From assembly GCF_932294415.1 (NCBI RefSeq), contig NC_065544.1:30987710-31051709 (forward strand): 64,000 nucleotides of DNA, written 5' to 3'. Below the pieces are notes generated by a model. It searched no databases. It was not told the origin of the DNA and saw nothing but the letters and a program-made list of their open reading frames with translations. Source of the DNA: Quercus robur (lineage: Eukaryota > Streptophyta > Magnoliopsida > Fagales > Fagaceae). The position numbers and the translations under genes were made by a program. Shown here in pieces: positions 23,807-35,632 of the stretch. How positions within the stretch are numbered: position 1 is the stretch's first letter; the number at the start of each line of letters is the position of its first letter.

Positions 23807-24394
23807 TTTTTATAATAAAGAAGTCCAAATTTTGCCATGTCATTAATCTACTAGCAAATCCCCTAAAATAATGTTAAAAATATAATTACTCATAAATGAT
23901 AATTATTACCTTATATCTTTTACTTAAACAGTATTTGAAAAAAAAAAGGAAAAGTCATCCCAGTTAGGTTCCCTTTCCCCTCCTTTTCAATTTGTTTGAC
24001 AAATCCTTCTAGTTATTGGATAATTTTAAAGAATGAGTGAGAACAAAGGTTAGCCACCACCACTTGGGATGGAGCCATTTTATAGGAAGTTTAGTCAGCT
24101 GAGGTTGGAGCAACTATTAGAAATGATAATGGCTATAAGCGAGAAATTATACAGTCCTCATGGTGGACCACGCCATTTATCCCTCATTCCAGTAAAAGAC
24201 TCCTACCTATTTAAAATTGTTGAGTCAGTATTTAGGTTTTATTTAAAACTCCACAATTTTAAACAAGCGGAAGTTCTTTTATTGGAATGGCGGACCACAT
24301 CACTTGTCCACCATAAAGACCTTATAATTTCTCACTATAAGCCTATAACACTGTAGCCTTAAATGCAAAAGAACCACATGTAAGGAGTGCTGGA
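23807..24394. other. Spacer DNA with a non-conserved 95-codon open frame
   Basis: An open frame at 24069-24356 has a counterpart at 46020-46307, but the two differ at four residues and nearly every change alters an amino acid. No domain is recognised, so it is not called as a gene. Confidence 0.5.
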
Positions 24395-25475
24395 GAAATG
24401 GAGTGTTAACTTTGCTTATTTAGTAAATTGAGTTGAAAACTCGAAATGTGTGAAAACACAAGAGCTTGTTTAGACCCCCAATTCAAATTATGGCTTAGTT
24501 GATTTTACACTAACTTAATACTAAGTGCAGAATAATGTAAACACAAGCATACAAACACGAGAGCTACTCTAATCCATATTTAAAGCAACACAGCAGTAAA
24601 ATGAAATGAACAAAAGTAGGGAAGAGAGGTGCAAACACAGATAACATCGAGACGTGTTATCGAAGAGGAAACCGAAAAACTCGGTGAAAAACCTTTCCGC
24701 GGCCCTCCAAGCGAAAATCAATCCACTAGTCAATTAGTTGGGATACATAAGTAAGCAAGAGACCCTCCAAGCCTAATCTACCTTCTATACCTAAGCCCTC
24801 CAAGCTCCTACTCCAACAAGGCTTCTCGGAATCATGTCTTGTCAAGCTCTCCGGATCCCGCAACAAGCTCCATGTTGCATCTATCATCCTTGGCTTCTTC
24901 CAATGTTTCCCAACAGCACCAAAACCTCACTGGACACTCTCAAAAGGTGTGGTAAGTGTTTGGGCTATTGACCTCTCAATGGTATGGAAATGGAGAGGTA
25001 GGAGATGAGGAAAATCCACAAACAAATGTGTAGAGAATTGTTTGGATTAACAATTTCTAACTCTCAATTGTTTTAGCTAGGGTTTTCTCTCCGAAACTCT
25101 CTCTTACATTTGTGGGTAATGTGTGTATAAATAGTGTAGGCACAGAAAGTGTGTATCAGACTAGACAGGCTGGTAGAACAGAATGTCTCGCGGGTGTCTC
25201 GCAGGAAGGCCTTACTCGCAAGATACTCGCGAGACACAACTGTCTCCATCTGGCCTGACTCTTTGCATTCCAGTCATGTGCAAGGCACATGCTTCTTTTC
25301 GCGGGATGCTTAGTCGCGATATACCCGCAAAAACTCTTCAGTCTTCAATAACTTAAGTCTTCACACTCTCTCTCACTATCACACAACCCTTATAATAAAT
25401 TCCCACAACAAATACAAGGTACAAAAGATTGAATAAAATTACAATCAAATTTGGCACAGAATAAAAGCCAACAAA
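24395..25475. mobile_element. Putative LTR-type remnant
   Basis: A block with higher GC than its flanks, bounded near TGTTAACTTTG on the left and GCCAACA on the right. It contains a TATAAATAG (near 25126) and repeated CTCGCGGGTGTCTCGC-like words. Composition and ends resemble a solo LTR, but I found no matching 5-bp target duplication. Copy in unit 2 at about 46346-47426. Confidence 0.35.
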
Positions 25476-26529
25476 ATACATATTTGTAAATCACAACTTT
25501 ACATGAGTGTCATGCTCATGCACATTGATCGAGAAGGGAACAAAGTTTCCTAGGAGTTGGAAAATTCTTTTGTTTAATTGAAAAGAAAAATGAGATGATA
25601 GACAATCTATATTGTATAAATTTATTCTCATGACCCTAGTAAATAATTTTTTTAAAAAAAATATATCTTTTAGGAAAAAAAAAAAAAAAAAAAAAACCAA
25701 AGTTGAGGTAAAAGGAATAAAGCCAAATCCCTAACTTAAAATGGAAAAAGAAAAAGAGACCATCACTACAAATATGTGGGGGAGGATTGGGGTATTCTTC
25801 TCCCACTATTTTCTCTTCATTTTTGAGGATTGAATTTTGGTGGGATTGGAGAGAAATTTTATAGACTACCATTTTCACCCCACTATCCTCTCCCAACCAA
25901 ACACACTCATTTTCTATTTTCTCTCCTCCATTTGGAGTATGTTTGGATCGGTTGAAAATAGGAAAAATGGAAAAGATAGAGAAGAAAATTTCATATATCA
26001 TTAATTGGTTGAGTTGGAAACACTGAGGAAAGAAAATGGTGGGCCCTGGTATTTTCCATCCAATCCCACAAAAATGCATCTTTCCGAATTGGAGAGAAAA
26101 TCGGAAAGAAAATGAGAAAAGAAACCCGAATTACTCTTTTGCCCTTGTTCCCTGTTGTCTTTCCCTTGCCAAAGTTATGTTTTTCTTTTGGATGCCGAGA
26201 ATTTCCTTTCTTAACACAGCTGCAGATATGAAAAGAGAATTTGAGCATCTGGGAAGGTGTTTTGCAGTATTGCTAATGGCGAATCAGTGAGAGTAGTGAA
26301 TAGTGAAAAGAGAACAAATTGCTCAAATTGGTTAAAGCCAAAATAAATAGGCCAAAAAAAAAAAAAACATGAGTGGCTAAAACAGGGAGGCCATGCAAGA
26401 CTCCACATATGAGAAATTCATTACAAAACTAAAAGGCAAGATTAAAGTTGTAGTGTTTCTAATTAGACCAAAAAAAAAAAAAAAATTGAATTGTTCAAAC
26501 GTAGACATGCATTAGGAAGAACTTATTAT
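25476..26529. other. Spacer DNA, MITE-like fragments, no gene
   Basis: AT-rich sequence with phrases such as CCAACCAAACACACTC and GAGTATGTTTGG that resemble ends of small DNA transposons. Open frames here are low-complexity (poly-Phe/Lys from A/T runs). Confidence 0.4.
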
Positions 26530-26538
26530 TATAATATA

Positions 26539-27445
26539 GGGTAAATTCCAGAAAACATCCCTGAGGTTTGGATTAATTACAGTTAGGTCCAAGATATTTT
26601 GAAAATGAACAATTTGGTCTTTAAAAGACAAAAAAACCCTTACACTGTTATTACCATTTTTGTTTCCTACATTACTTTTTTTTTTTTCTCAATCCTGTCT
26701 GTCTCTCTGTTTCCTCTCTTCTTCCTCATACCTCTCATTCCCCCTCTCATCCTCTCTCTCTCTCTCCAAGCCAATCCACTCTCCTCCCTCTCAAGCCTCT
26801 GTTTCTCTCGTCCATGCCTCTTTTCTTCATAGTGGAGCATGGGTTTGGTGGCTGTGAGTTGTGGTTTAGGTGGTTTTTGCGGTGGTGGTGCGTTTTCTAG
26901 TGGTTGGTTTTGGTTTGTTGATGATTTTTTTGGTGGGCTTTGATGTGGTTGGTTTGTGGGTTTTTTTTTTCTTTGGGTCTTGTGGCCGGCGGTGGTGGTG
27001 GGATCTGATGTTTGTGTGGCTTGTTTTGGGTTTTGGGGTTTTTTTTTTTCTTTGGGTTTTCTGGCCGGCGGTGGTTTTCAGTGGTGGTGGTGGTGGTTTC
27101 CGGTATGGGGTGGATTTGCAGTGGAGGATGCTAAAGGTTTTTTGGATTTGGGTCTTGATGCTATTTGGCTAGGTTTTATGGCTGGTGGTGGTAGTAGCAA
27201 ATCTGAGGTTAGAGAGGGAGAGTGGGGTTTTGGCTGTGAGAATCAAAGGAACCACCAAGAGGGGAGAGTGGGAGAGCAGGTCTGTGAGGAATAAAGACAA
27301 GAAAACAAAAGTGTAACGAAGGGTTAAGAGGGATAACGGTGTAAGGGTTTTTTTGTCTTTTAAGGACCAAATTGGTCATTTTTAAAATATCTTGGACCTA
27401 ACTGTAATTAACGCAAACCTCAGGGGTGTTTTTTGGAATTTACCC
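26539..27445. mobile_element. Mutator-like (TIR-MULE) non-autonomous element
   Basis: Ends GGGTAAATTCC and GGAATTTACCC start long inverted repeats of more than 100 bp (both carry the GACCTAACTGTAATTAA block and the GTGTAAGGG/CCCTTACAC block). The flanking 9-bp duplication TATAATATA (26530-26538 and 27446-27454) is diagnostic for Mutator-like elements. The interior has a CT-rich strand and then a G-rich GGTGGTGGT stretch; it could be a captured gene fragment, but no domain is recognised. Unit 2 copy at 48486-49392. Confidence 0.85.
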
Positions 27446-27463
27446 TATAATATATTATTATAA

Positions 27464-28936
27464 CTAGCCTCTAAGCACACGCTTATGTGCGTGCTCAGAG
27501 GTTCTTTTTTTTTTTTTTTTTTTATTGGGTAAGGGTTAATTTAAAGTATTCATTATAATTTTGGATCAATACATTTTTCAATTAAAAAAATACCTAGAGA
27601 TGTGATGAAAAATTATTTCACCACATATAATACTCATCACACCCCTAGGTTTTTTTTGTTATTGGAAAATGTAGTGATCCAAAATTATAATGGATACTCT
27701 AAATTAAACCCTTACCAAAAAAAAAAAAAAAAGCTTTTGAGCACGCACATAACCAATAAATCATTTATCCAATTTAACTTTTGTTAACTATAAATATCAA
27801 TTGGAATGATATTACCAATATTCTGTCGTAATGCACATTGAAAAACACAATAGTAAAAGTTTGGGTTGATTTCCAACCAAATACAGTGAGCAAATTAGAT
27901 ATGTAAAACATTATCTTTCAAACACTCAGATTTACTACAAAAATCAAGTGAAAATGTAATGACCTAATGGACCAATCGGAAGCAAGAGCAACTAAATTTA
28001 GTTTTTTTTCATTAATGTTTAGACAATTTTTCATACCTTTGTATAATGCCATCAATGAACAGAAGCAACAACTAAACGCAAAAAGTTGTAACTTTTTAAA
28101 TTTTCTAAGTTCTAACCACAAAATACAAATATAATCCCAAAGATATTGGCAGTGAGAATTTTATCTTGTACAGGAACGAAAAAGTAAAAGAAAGAGTGTG
28201 TGAGAGAGAAAGAAAGAGATGTGATACTGGTTGCAAACTGCTATCTTCAATCACAACCTTTCCACCAAACCAAATGAAATTCATCATTGAAAACCATTGA
28301 AAGAGAAGCAAATAAACACCAACTTCATATCAGGGGAGAAAGTGAATAATTAAAATTTTTTTTTTTTTTTTGAAAGTTATCAACCTAGATGGAGATGTAA
28401 GCCCTATAAGTATATTTGTAAGCGGTTCTTTGTAGAGAAAGAGAAATAGATGTCCATATAAAACAAAAAAGAAATAGATCAATGTGTGTGGGGCTGGTGA
28501 CCTTTTTATGGGATAAATCTTCAATTGCGGAAGTTATCATTGAGTAGTTTTGGTTAATTTTAAATTTTAAATTTCAATTTGAGAATGGTGAGACAAGTGA
28601 TGATAACGAGGTGAAAAGGAAAAAAAAAACATATAAGATAAATGGATTAGTGGGAGAGAAGAGAGGAAATGTGTGTTATTTAACTTGTTTTCCTAATTTT
28701 GTTTTAAAGAAAAAAAAAAAGGGCACGATTGATTAGAATAAATGGGTTAGTGGGAGTGTTCCTATTTTGTAGTAAACATTTTTTCAAATTTATCTAAAAT
28801 TTAGGAGTTTTTAAATTAGTAATTTTACATGTCTAACCCTATTATTTAAGATTTACAAACAGGTAAATTTGAGAGTATTTTGGATGTCGAAATTGAAGAA
28901 TCCAAACAAGAGAAGCCCCTTAAATAGTAGTATAGA
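27464..28936 (-). mobile_element. Non-autonomous Helitron, minus strand
   Basis: Read on the minus strand, the 3' end is a hairpin (AGCACGC...GCGTGTGCT) followed by CTAG (27467-27464) and then T. The 5' end TCTATACTACTATTTAAG starts at 28936 after an A. A second, near-identical 5' end (TCTATACTACCATTTAAG) starts at 29022, so the element may instead be 1559 bp or carry a duplicated end. No transposase is encoded. Unit 2 copy at 49411-50884 (or to 50970). Confidence 0.65.
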
Positions 28937-29022
28937 TACTTAAACATAGGTGTGTAGGGGCATTTTTGAACTAAAAAAGTGAGGAATCCAAACAGGGAAA
29001 GCCGCTTAAATGGTAGTATAGA

Positions 29023-29548
29023 TAAACATTTTTCAAAAATATATTATAATAAACCTTTATTTATTTTGAAAGGGCATGAAAGTAAATTTATACAAACTAC
29101 ATTATTTATCTTCTCATTTTCTTTTTCAACCAAACAAAAGATTTTTCTATCCTCCCAACCAAACACAAATGAGTGAAAAATTAAATATTTTCTATCCTCT
29201 CAGTTATTTAATCGTCCCACTTTTCCATCATCTCAACCAAACGGACTCTTTATATTTAGGTTTTCACCCCAACCAAATACACTTAAATGACTTCTTGTGT
29301 TTTTTACAGAGACCTTGTTTAGGTAAAAGAGATATGGTAATATTATCATTTATGAGTTGTTATTTTTTAAACATCATTTTAGGGAACTTGCTAGTGGATT
29401 AATGAAAAGTACCCTAAAAACTTTAGAGAAGATCTTAATCTGATAATTGAGTTAGAAGGATCTTGGCCAAATGGATCTATTTATAGGTTCATAGATAGTT
29501 AATGGAAAGTTTGATCCATTTATACACAACTATTATGCCCATTATCTT

Positions 29549-29590
<42 letters not shown>

Positions 29591-30224
29591 CCATTACACA
29601 GAGAGAAAATCACAATTGATTTACTAACCAACTATAAGCCATAGATGAAAATAACAATAAGAATTTCACAACTCATTTATTAATTAGTCTTAAAAGATGC
29701 ACCAACACTGAATAACTGCTTCTTATTTCCCTTCTCTAATTTTAATTTAGATATATCCTAATCTGTCAGAAAAGTTTTTGGCTAAACTCCAACCGGATGC
29801 GTTTAAGAACTAGCTAGTCTTGTTAACTGCACACGTTGGATAGAATGAAGCAACAAATCACCGATGCGCACGCAACGCAAATAAGAAAACCACAATGAAT
29901 GTAATAATGGTTTTAATGCTAAAGGTCTTCTTCTATACTAATTTTAAAAGATTAAAAATTCCAGTACAATCAAACTTTCCCCAAGTTGACATTTCAAATT
30001 TTCAATCATATTAATATTAGGAGTATATATTTTCAAGTAACTACGGTAGCAGCCTGAACCAGACACGGTACCAACCTGTTCAGTTGCAACCTAGGAGTAG
30101 GACTCACTCTTGACTCTCCTCCAGGCTCTAACTAATCAATAATCAATAAATAAACCCACTTACCACTTACCACTACTAGTCTTAGAGGAGGAGCAGAGAA
30201 ATACTGGTTAAGAAGATTTTGATC
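29023..30224. other. Upstream region of MRS2-B1
   Basis: AT-rich DNA with a 30-plus A run (29550-29583, only 14 A in unit 2). From about 29.82 kb it resembles the A-gene upstream region (GAAGCAACAAATCACCGAT and GTTCAGTT-CAACCT blocks), pointing to shared ancestry of A and B promoters. No clear TATA box was chosen. Confidence 0.5.
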
Positions 30225-33200
30225 ATGGGTGGCTCTATTCCTGCTCACAAGTCTGAGTTAGCTCTGACCCAAAGTCCACATCTGGTCCGAGCCACAGCGA
30301 GCGGGCCTAAAAAGAAGGGAACAGTTCGAGCCTGGTTGGTGCTGAACACAACAGGCCAGGCCCAGGTGTTAGAGGCCGGAAAGTCTGAGATCATGAGCCG
30401 CACGGGCTTGCCAGGCAGGGACCTTCGGAGCCTGGACCCAGTCCTGTCATACGCATCAAGCATTTTGGGGCGTGAGAGGGCCATAGTGATCAATCTTGAG
30501 AATATTAAAGCCATTGTTACGCACAACGAGGTTCTTTTGCTGAACTCAAGGGACCCATCTGTCACACCCTTTATTGAAGAGCTTCAGAAACGGCTTCACT
30601 TTCATTACCATTCCTGTCATACCCAGGTTTGAACTTTACTCGTTAGAAGCAATGTTTGAAACAAAACCCATGCAATATCACATTGGGAAAAGATAGGGTC
30701 TTAAGTGTTTGGAAAATTTTCTTATGTTTTGGGCGTATAAAGCGACCAGGGGGGCCTCCATATGTCCGGCACACAAGATGAAAACCCCTATTGCTCGCTT
30801 TAGTGCACTAGACCTGATGCCATCGAGTCCAGTGTGCCGGAGGCATTGGACCCAAGTCAATTTGTATCACATAAAAATGTAACTTTTTTTTTTATATATA
30901 ATTAATTTTGTCACATATCATCTAGTTACTTATGATAATGTTAGGTAAAAGTTTAACATTACCACCGCACCTATAGGCCAGTTGGCATCTCTCTACGCAC
31001 GGAGTGTTTGGGTTTCGGGGAGAAGGTAGGATAACATATTAGTAATTAGTAATACTAATAAATAGAATTTCTAACTACCCAAAAAAAAAAATTTTAACAT
31101 TATTTGAAATGTTTTTGTTGTGTTATTTATATGTAAAATATATTGTGATGTTCGGCAGTTGTGCACGTCATGTATGTGAAATTTAGAATAGATGAAGTCG
31201 GTGGTCCTTTTCAGATTCCTACTCCGTTGACAAAGCTATCAAAATGATATAAATTTGCAACACATACTATTATTATTATTATTATTTTTTTTTTTTATGG
31301 ATTGGGTTCATAAAAAAAATATATGCTTACAGATGATTGATATTTTCATGTAATTTATTATATGTCAATTACTATCTGGAACCTCAGCAAGTATGAAAAA
31401 AAATTTATAAAATTTGTTGTCTCATTTTAGTTATTTTTCGTGAAGTTCTAATTTACAAGGTTACTACACAAACAACAAAAGCTGGCTGGATGTGGTAATG
31501 TGTAGCCTTTGAAGTCTGTGTGTGTGTGTTTGCAGGCATCCCTGATGATTGTATAAGACAGTGACTATTAAGTTTATATACTAATACAAAAGCCCACAAA
31601 CTTTGGCAACAACAAAGGGTGTAAAAAAAGGTTTGAGCCTCAATAAAGTTATAATTTGAATAGTAGTAGACCAGTAGTAATTGTTTTCTCTAGTAAATGT
31701 ATGATGGAGAGTGAAGTTATGATTTTTTTTTTTTTTTAAATGGTTAATGCTGCAGAATTGAACTCTTCACTCTTAAGGGTGAACTCATTTTGATTCGAAA
31801 TGTGTTACTGGAGAACTTTCCTTTCAACCATGTGAATGCAGCTGTGTCAAGTATTAACCTCTGTTTGCCATTCAACCGCAATCATATAAAATATTAATTT
31901 AATTATTTTTTATAAAAATTCTCTGCTGGGATTTTTTTCCCCAAAATCCTGAGGTTGGTCTTGGAATTGGGATTTCTACATGTTTCATTCTGCTTATAAT
32001 TAGTAATGCAATGGCCAGCGTAGTTGTTTCAAGATTAGTGTTCTATGGTGATGATCCTCTTGCCTTTGGAAGGCCTTCAATTTTCAAATTATTATTCAAC
32101 TTGATTACTGAGCTAATAAATGTTTAAGAAACTTGAAGAGTAGACCTTAATTTCCTTTTCTTTTGCTGATTTATTATTTTCTTCCTTTTTATGAGTGAGT
32201 TTAGCCCTAAGGAAAAGACTCAGTATCTTATGTATCAGCTATATGAAACATCTTTATCACATTATATGAGTACCTAAGTGGGACCAACATAATGTGAGAG
32301 AGATGCTGCATATAACTAATACATAAGATACTTTTTTCAAGAAAGGGGAAGGATTAATTTGTTAATTATTTATGTGTTTTCTGTTTGTTATTTTGTTGCT
32401 TTTATAGGAGGCCGATGATGAAGTTTCTAACAAGAATAATGTACATGAATTGGAAGATTTGAAATCAAGGATTGGTAGTTCTCAAAGGTTCTCCAAAAGA
32501 TTTTCAAAGTTCATGGATCAAGATGAGTCAATTAAGATGGAGGATGAAGTTGAGAGTAAAGATGGATCAGAGGTTCTTCCATTTGAGTTTGTTGCATTGG
32601 AAGCATGCCTTGAGGCTACTTGTAGTCGCTTAGATAGTGAAGTAAATGTCCTTTCCTCCGGTTCTATAGTTTTTTTTTTTTTTTTTTTTTTTTTAATTAT
32701 TACGGGCCTTCTGTTATAAATGTTATTTAATTTATTTTACAAGGGATCACAATTTATATTCTTGTGGTATGCTCTAATTACATTTATCTTCTGACTAATA
32801 AATTTCTTTGCCTTACAATAAAATTATTAACATTTATGTCCATGTTGCAGCTACTAGCACACAATAAATCAACAATATGAAGACACTTAACTATTTGTTT
32901 TTTTTCTCAAAAAAAAAAAAAAAGAAAGTTTTAAACTGTTAATCTCACTTTCTTTTTCTTCATAATTTTATTTACTGTTCATTTATCCTTTTGTTATTTG
33001 TCTCCAAACCAGGCCAGGACATTGGAGAAAGAGGCTCATCCAGCCTTAGATAAACTGACTTCAAGTATTAGTACGCTCAACTTGGAACGTGTTCGTCAAA
33101 TCAAAAGCCGCTTGGTTGCAATAACTGGACGTGTTCAAAAGGTTACTTTATTTTCAGATTATGAACCAATACAGATGTTCTATTTTTATATCATGTCATT

Positions 33201-34761
33201 GATTGTGACCATGATACATTGTGGTTGTCGGTTTAAACTTCAAATCACCCCAAACAATTGAACCACAATGTCGTGTTCTTCATTTGTAAATTTCTATTGA
33301 TTGTAGTTATTCTCATCATCAGGTAAGGGATGAATTAGAACACTTACTAAATGATGATGGAGATATGGCTGAGATGTATCTAACTGAAAAGTTTCAACAA
33401 AGCCTAGAAAATTCTTCTACTTCCTCTATAAATGAGAGCGATGACACGGATGATGAAGAATTTCAATCAGCCATTGATGATAGGCATGTGATAATATTAC
33501 TCACTTTTATGATATGAACACTGATTTTTAGCTGTTTGGTATTACTAGCTGTCTTCTATGACACTTAGAATTCTCATTGTGTATTACCAGGGTGGCAGCT
33601 GAAATCTCATCTGAAGTTAGTGAGTCTGCTAACGATACTCACAGTGCTATGGTCAAGAACTTTGATGTTAAGGAGCTTGAAATGCTCTTGGAGCCGTACT
33701 TCGTGCAAATTGATGGTACATTAAACACAGTATCCACGGTATGAACCCCATTTTACAGCTAAATTTTCTTTTTGGCTTTCATTTTCTTTAGGCTCTCTTT
33801 TTTTCATACTTAGTAATGCTGATATATTTCCACCATCCCACTCAAAAAAAAAAAAAAAAAAAGATTCTAATGCTTGTGGTTTAATTTTTATGGTTGACCA
33901 TTAGCATTCAAACTGCCCAGCAGAAATTTCAGGACTAGAATGCATTGATAGTGCAGAAATTCGCAGAAATTCACCCATACAGATTCTTGACTTTCATCCT
34001 AAAAGTATCAATATATATATACTGCCTCCTAGACAAGGAAGAGAAGTTACTAAATCATGTGATCCTTATATTTAGTGGGTCGCTTCCTTTTAATATGTTG
34101 TTTTTTGCTCGTCTCACTTGAGCTTTTACAAAGAATGAACTACTCATGTGGTTTATGAGCTTTAAAATTTCTGTTATTTGATAGAAGATGGAACATTTAA
34201 CTTTGAAAATAATTTGGTTTCAACACAACCTTCTATATTCATTAAAAAGTTATTCAATGTAATGTATGCATTGCACAGATTCCACTTAAATTTTCATATA
34301 TTTATTTTCTTAAATACTTAATAAGTTTAACTTATAAATGTGTTGGAACTTTAATTTTCAATCTGTGTTATGGTTTCCTTTTGTTTCAAGCATCCTATTT
34401 ATTGACTTTTCCATTGTTAGTACTTAGTAATAAGTATATCAGTCTTTTCTGATGGTTGGTCTCTTGAAAGCTGAGGGAGTATGTAGACGACACAGAGGAC
34501 TACCTCAACATAATGCTTGATGACAAACAGAACCATCTCCTGCAAATGGGGGTTCTATTATCAACAGCAACCGTTGTGGTGAATTCCTTTATTGTTGTGG
34601 CTGGAATTTTAGGTATGAACATCAGATTCAATCTATTCAATGACGTACCACCTGGGAATACAAGATTTCTATGGACTTGTGGAGGCGGCACGTTTTCTTG
34701 CATAGTCTTGTATATCTTTGCTATTGCCTGGTATAAACAAAAGCGATTGCTAGAAAGATGA
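30225..34761 (+). CDS. MRS2: MRS2/CorA-type Mg2+ transporter B1
   Basis: Six exons: 30225..30626, 32408..32641, 33013..33141, 33323..33483, 33591..33738 and 34471..34761 (TGA), giving 454 residues with all phases consistent. The start is the first ATG in the conserved first exon. Plant MRS2 landmarks: GLPGRDLR and INLENIKAIVT (exon 1), LPFEFVALEACLEA (exon 2), LTSSISTLNLERVRQIKSRL (exon 3), DDGDMAEMYLTEK (exon 4), ELEMLLEPYFVQIDGTLN (exon 5). Exon 6 holds two C-terminal membrane segments around the GMN motif (residues 406-408, bases 34612-34620), which sets Mg2+ selectivity in this family. Expected role is Mg2+ uptake or compartment transfer as a homopentamer; the membrane is unknown. It looks closest to the MRS2-3 type from memory. 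Intron 4 has a GC donor. B2 encodes the same protein. Confidence 0.93.
30962..31091 (+). mobile_element. tRNA-derived SINE in B1 intron 1
   Basis: A roughly 130-bp insertion with an A-box-like TAGGCCAGTTGG, a degenerate B-box (GGGTTTCGGGG) about 35 bases on, and a poly(A) tail (31080-31091). The 10-bp target duplication TTTAACATTA flanks it at 30952-30961 and 31093-31102. The B2 copy is at 52892-53021. Confidence 0.7.
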
Positions 34762-35338
34762 AGGGAGAGAGACCATTAATTCGAAACTTTTGTTGTGTCA
34801 TAAAGTTGGGAGTTGTATGGACCCATAAAACTTTTATATGTAATGTATACCTCTTATTATGTTTTGGTTATTATCATGGACATGCTTTGTTAATCTGTTA
34901 CAATTTCAAATACTTTCAGTTTACTGGTTAATAACATTCACGCAGTGTTTGCAGGTATTTGATTTTAAATTTTATTTTCAGGCTAAAGTGAGAATGTTTA
35001 GACAATTATGTGATCAAATCAAATGCTTTATTCTCCTGAGCAGTGATGTTCGAAGTTAACAGACTATTTTCTCAGGTTCGTTGCAAATCTCAATCCAATC
35101 TAAATCTGTGGCATATTTGATGGATCATATGTTAATGAAATACTAACGCCCTCAACCTCCCTTATCATGCAAATTTGTGGTTTATCAGTTAATCAAAAAT
35201 CATCTCCATTTCCCATGAAAAAAATAAAATAAAATCATCTCCATGCTTCCTGGCGGAACTATCACATCATCTATTCATTTTATTATATTTTTGGATATGT
35301 TTGGCAAAGGCCACTCATGGGAAATATTAAAAAAAAAA

Positions 35339-35375
<37 letters not shown>

Positions 35376-35594
35376 CTACACAAGTTAGCAACTAGTATAT
35401 TATATGAGTGAAGTTAAAGCATACCCTTATGTGGTGCATATGTCATGTCTAGAACTTACACCATTTAATTTGCCACGAATTCTTACATCCATTTTAAATT
35501 ATTTAACCATTTGCATCCATGTGGAAAAACATTTTGTGCACCTGCCAACTTTATTTACTACCTAATTATCATCTTTTTTTTCTTTTTTTCTTTT

Positions 35595-35632
<38 letters not shown>

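Noticed and set aside
24069-24356. 95-codon open frame duplicated at 46020-46307
   Set aside because: No recognised domain, sits between transposon remnants, and nearly all differences between the two copies change the amino acid, so there is no sign of coding constraint.
25636-26079. 147-codon minus-strand open frame
   Set aside because: Dominated by poly-Phe/Lys from A/T runs; the matching frame in unit 2 has a different length because of homopolymer changes.
26870-27294. Gly/Val/Phe-rich open frames inside the MULE
   Set aside because: Low-complexity product of GGT/TTT-rich DNA; two overlapping frames are open at once, and the sequence lies inside the transposon.
30245-30565. Antisense open frames over B exon 1 (also 52175-52495, and over A exon 1 at 37980-38228)
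   Set aside because: Shadows of the GC-richer MRS2 coding strand, with no independent support.
33483-33591. Use of the GT at 33488 as intron 4 donor in B1
   Set aside because: It leaves exon 4 in phase 0, and exon 5 then hits TGA within four codons; the GC donor at 33484 keeps the frame in all copies.
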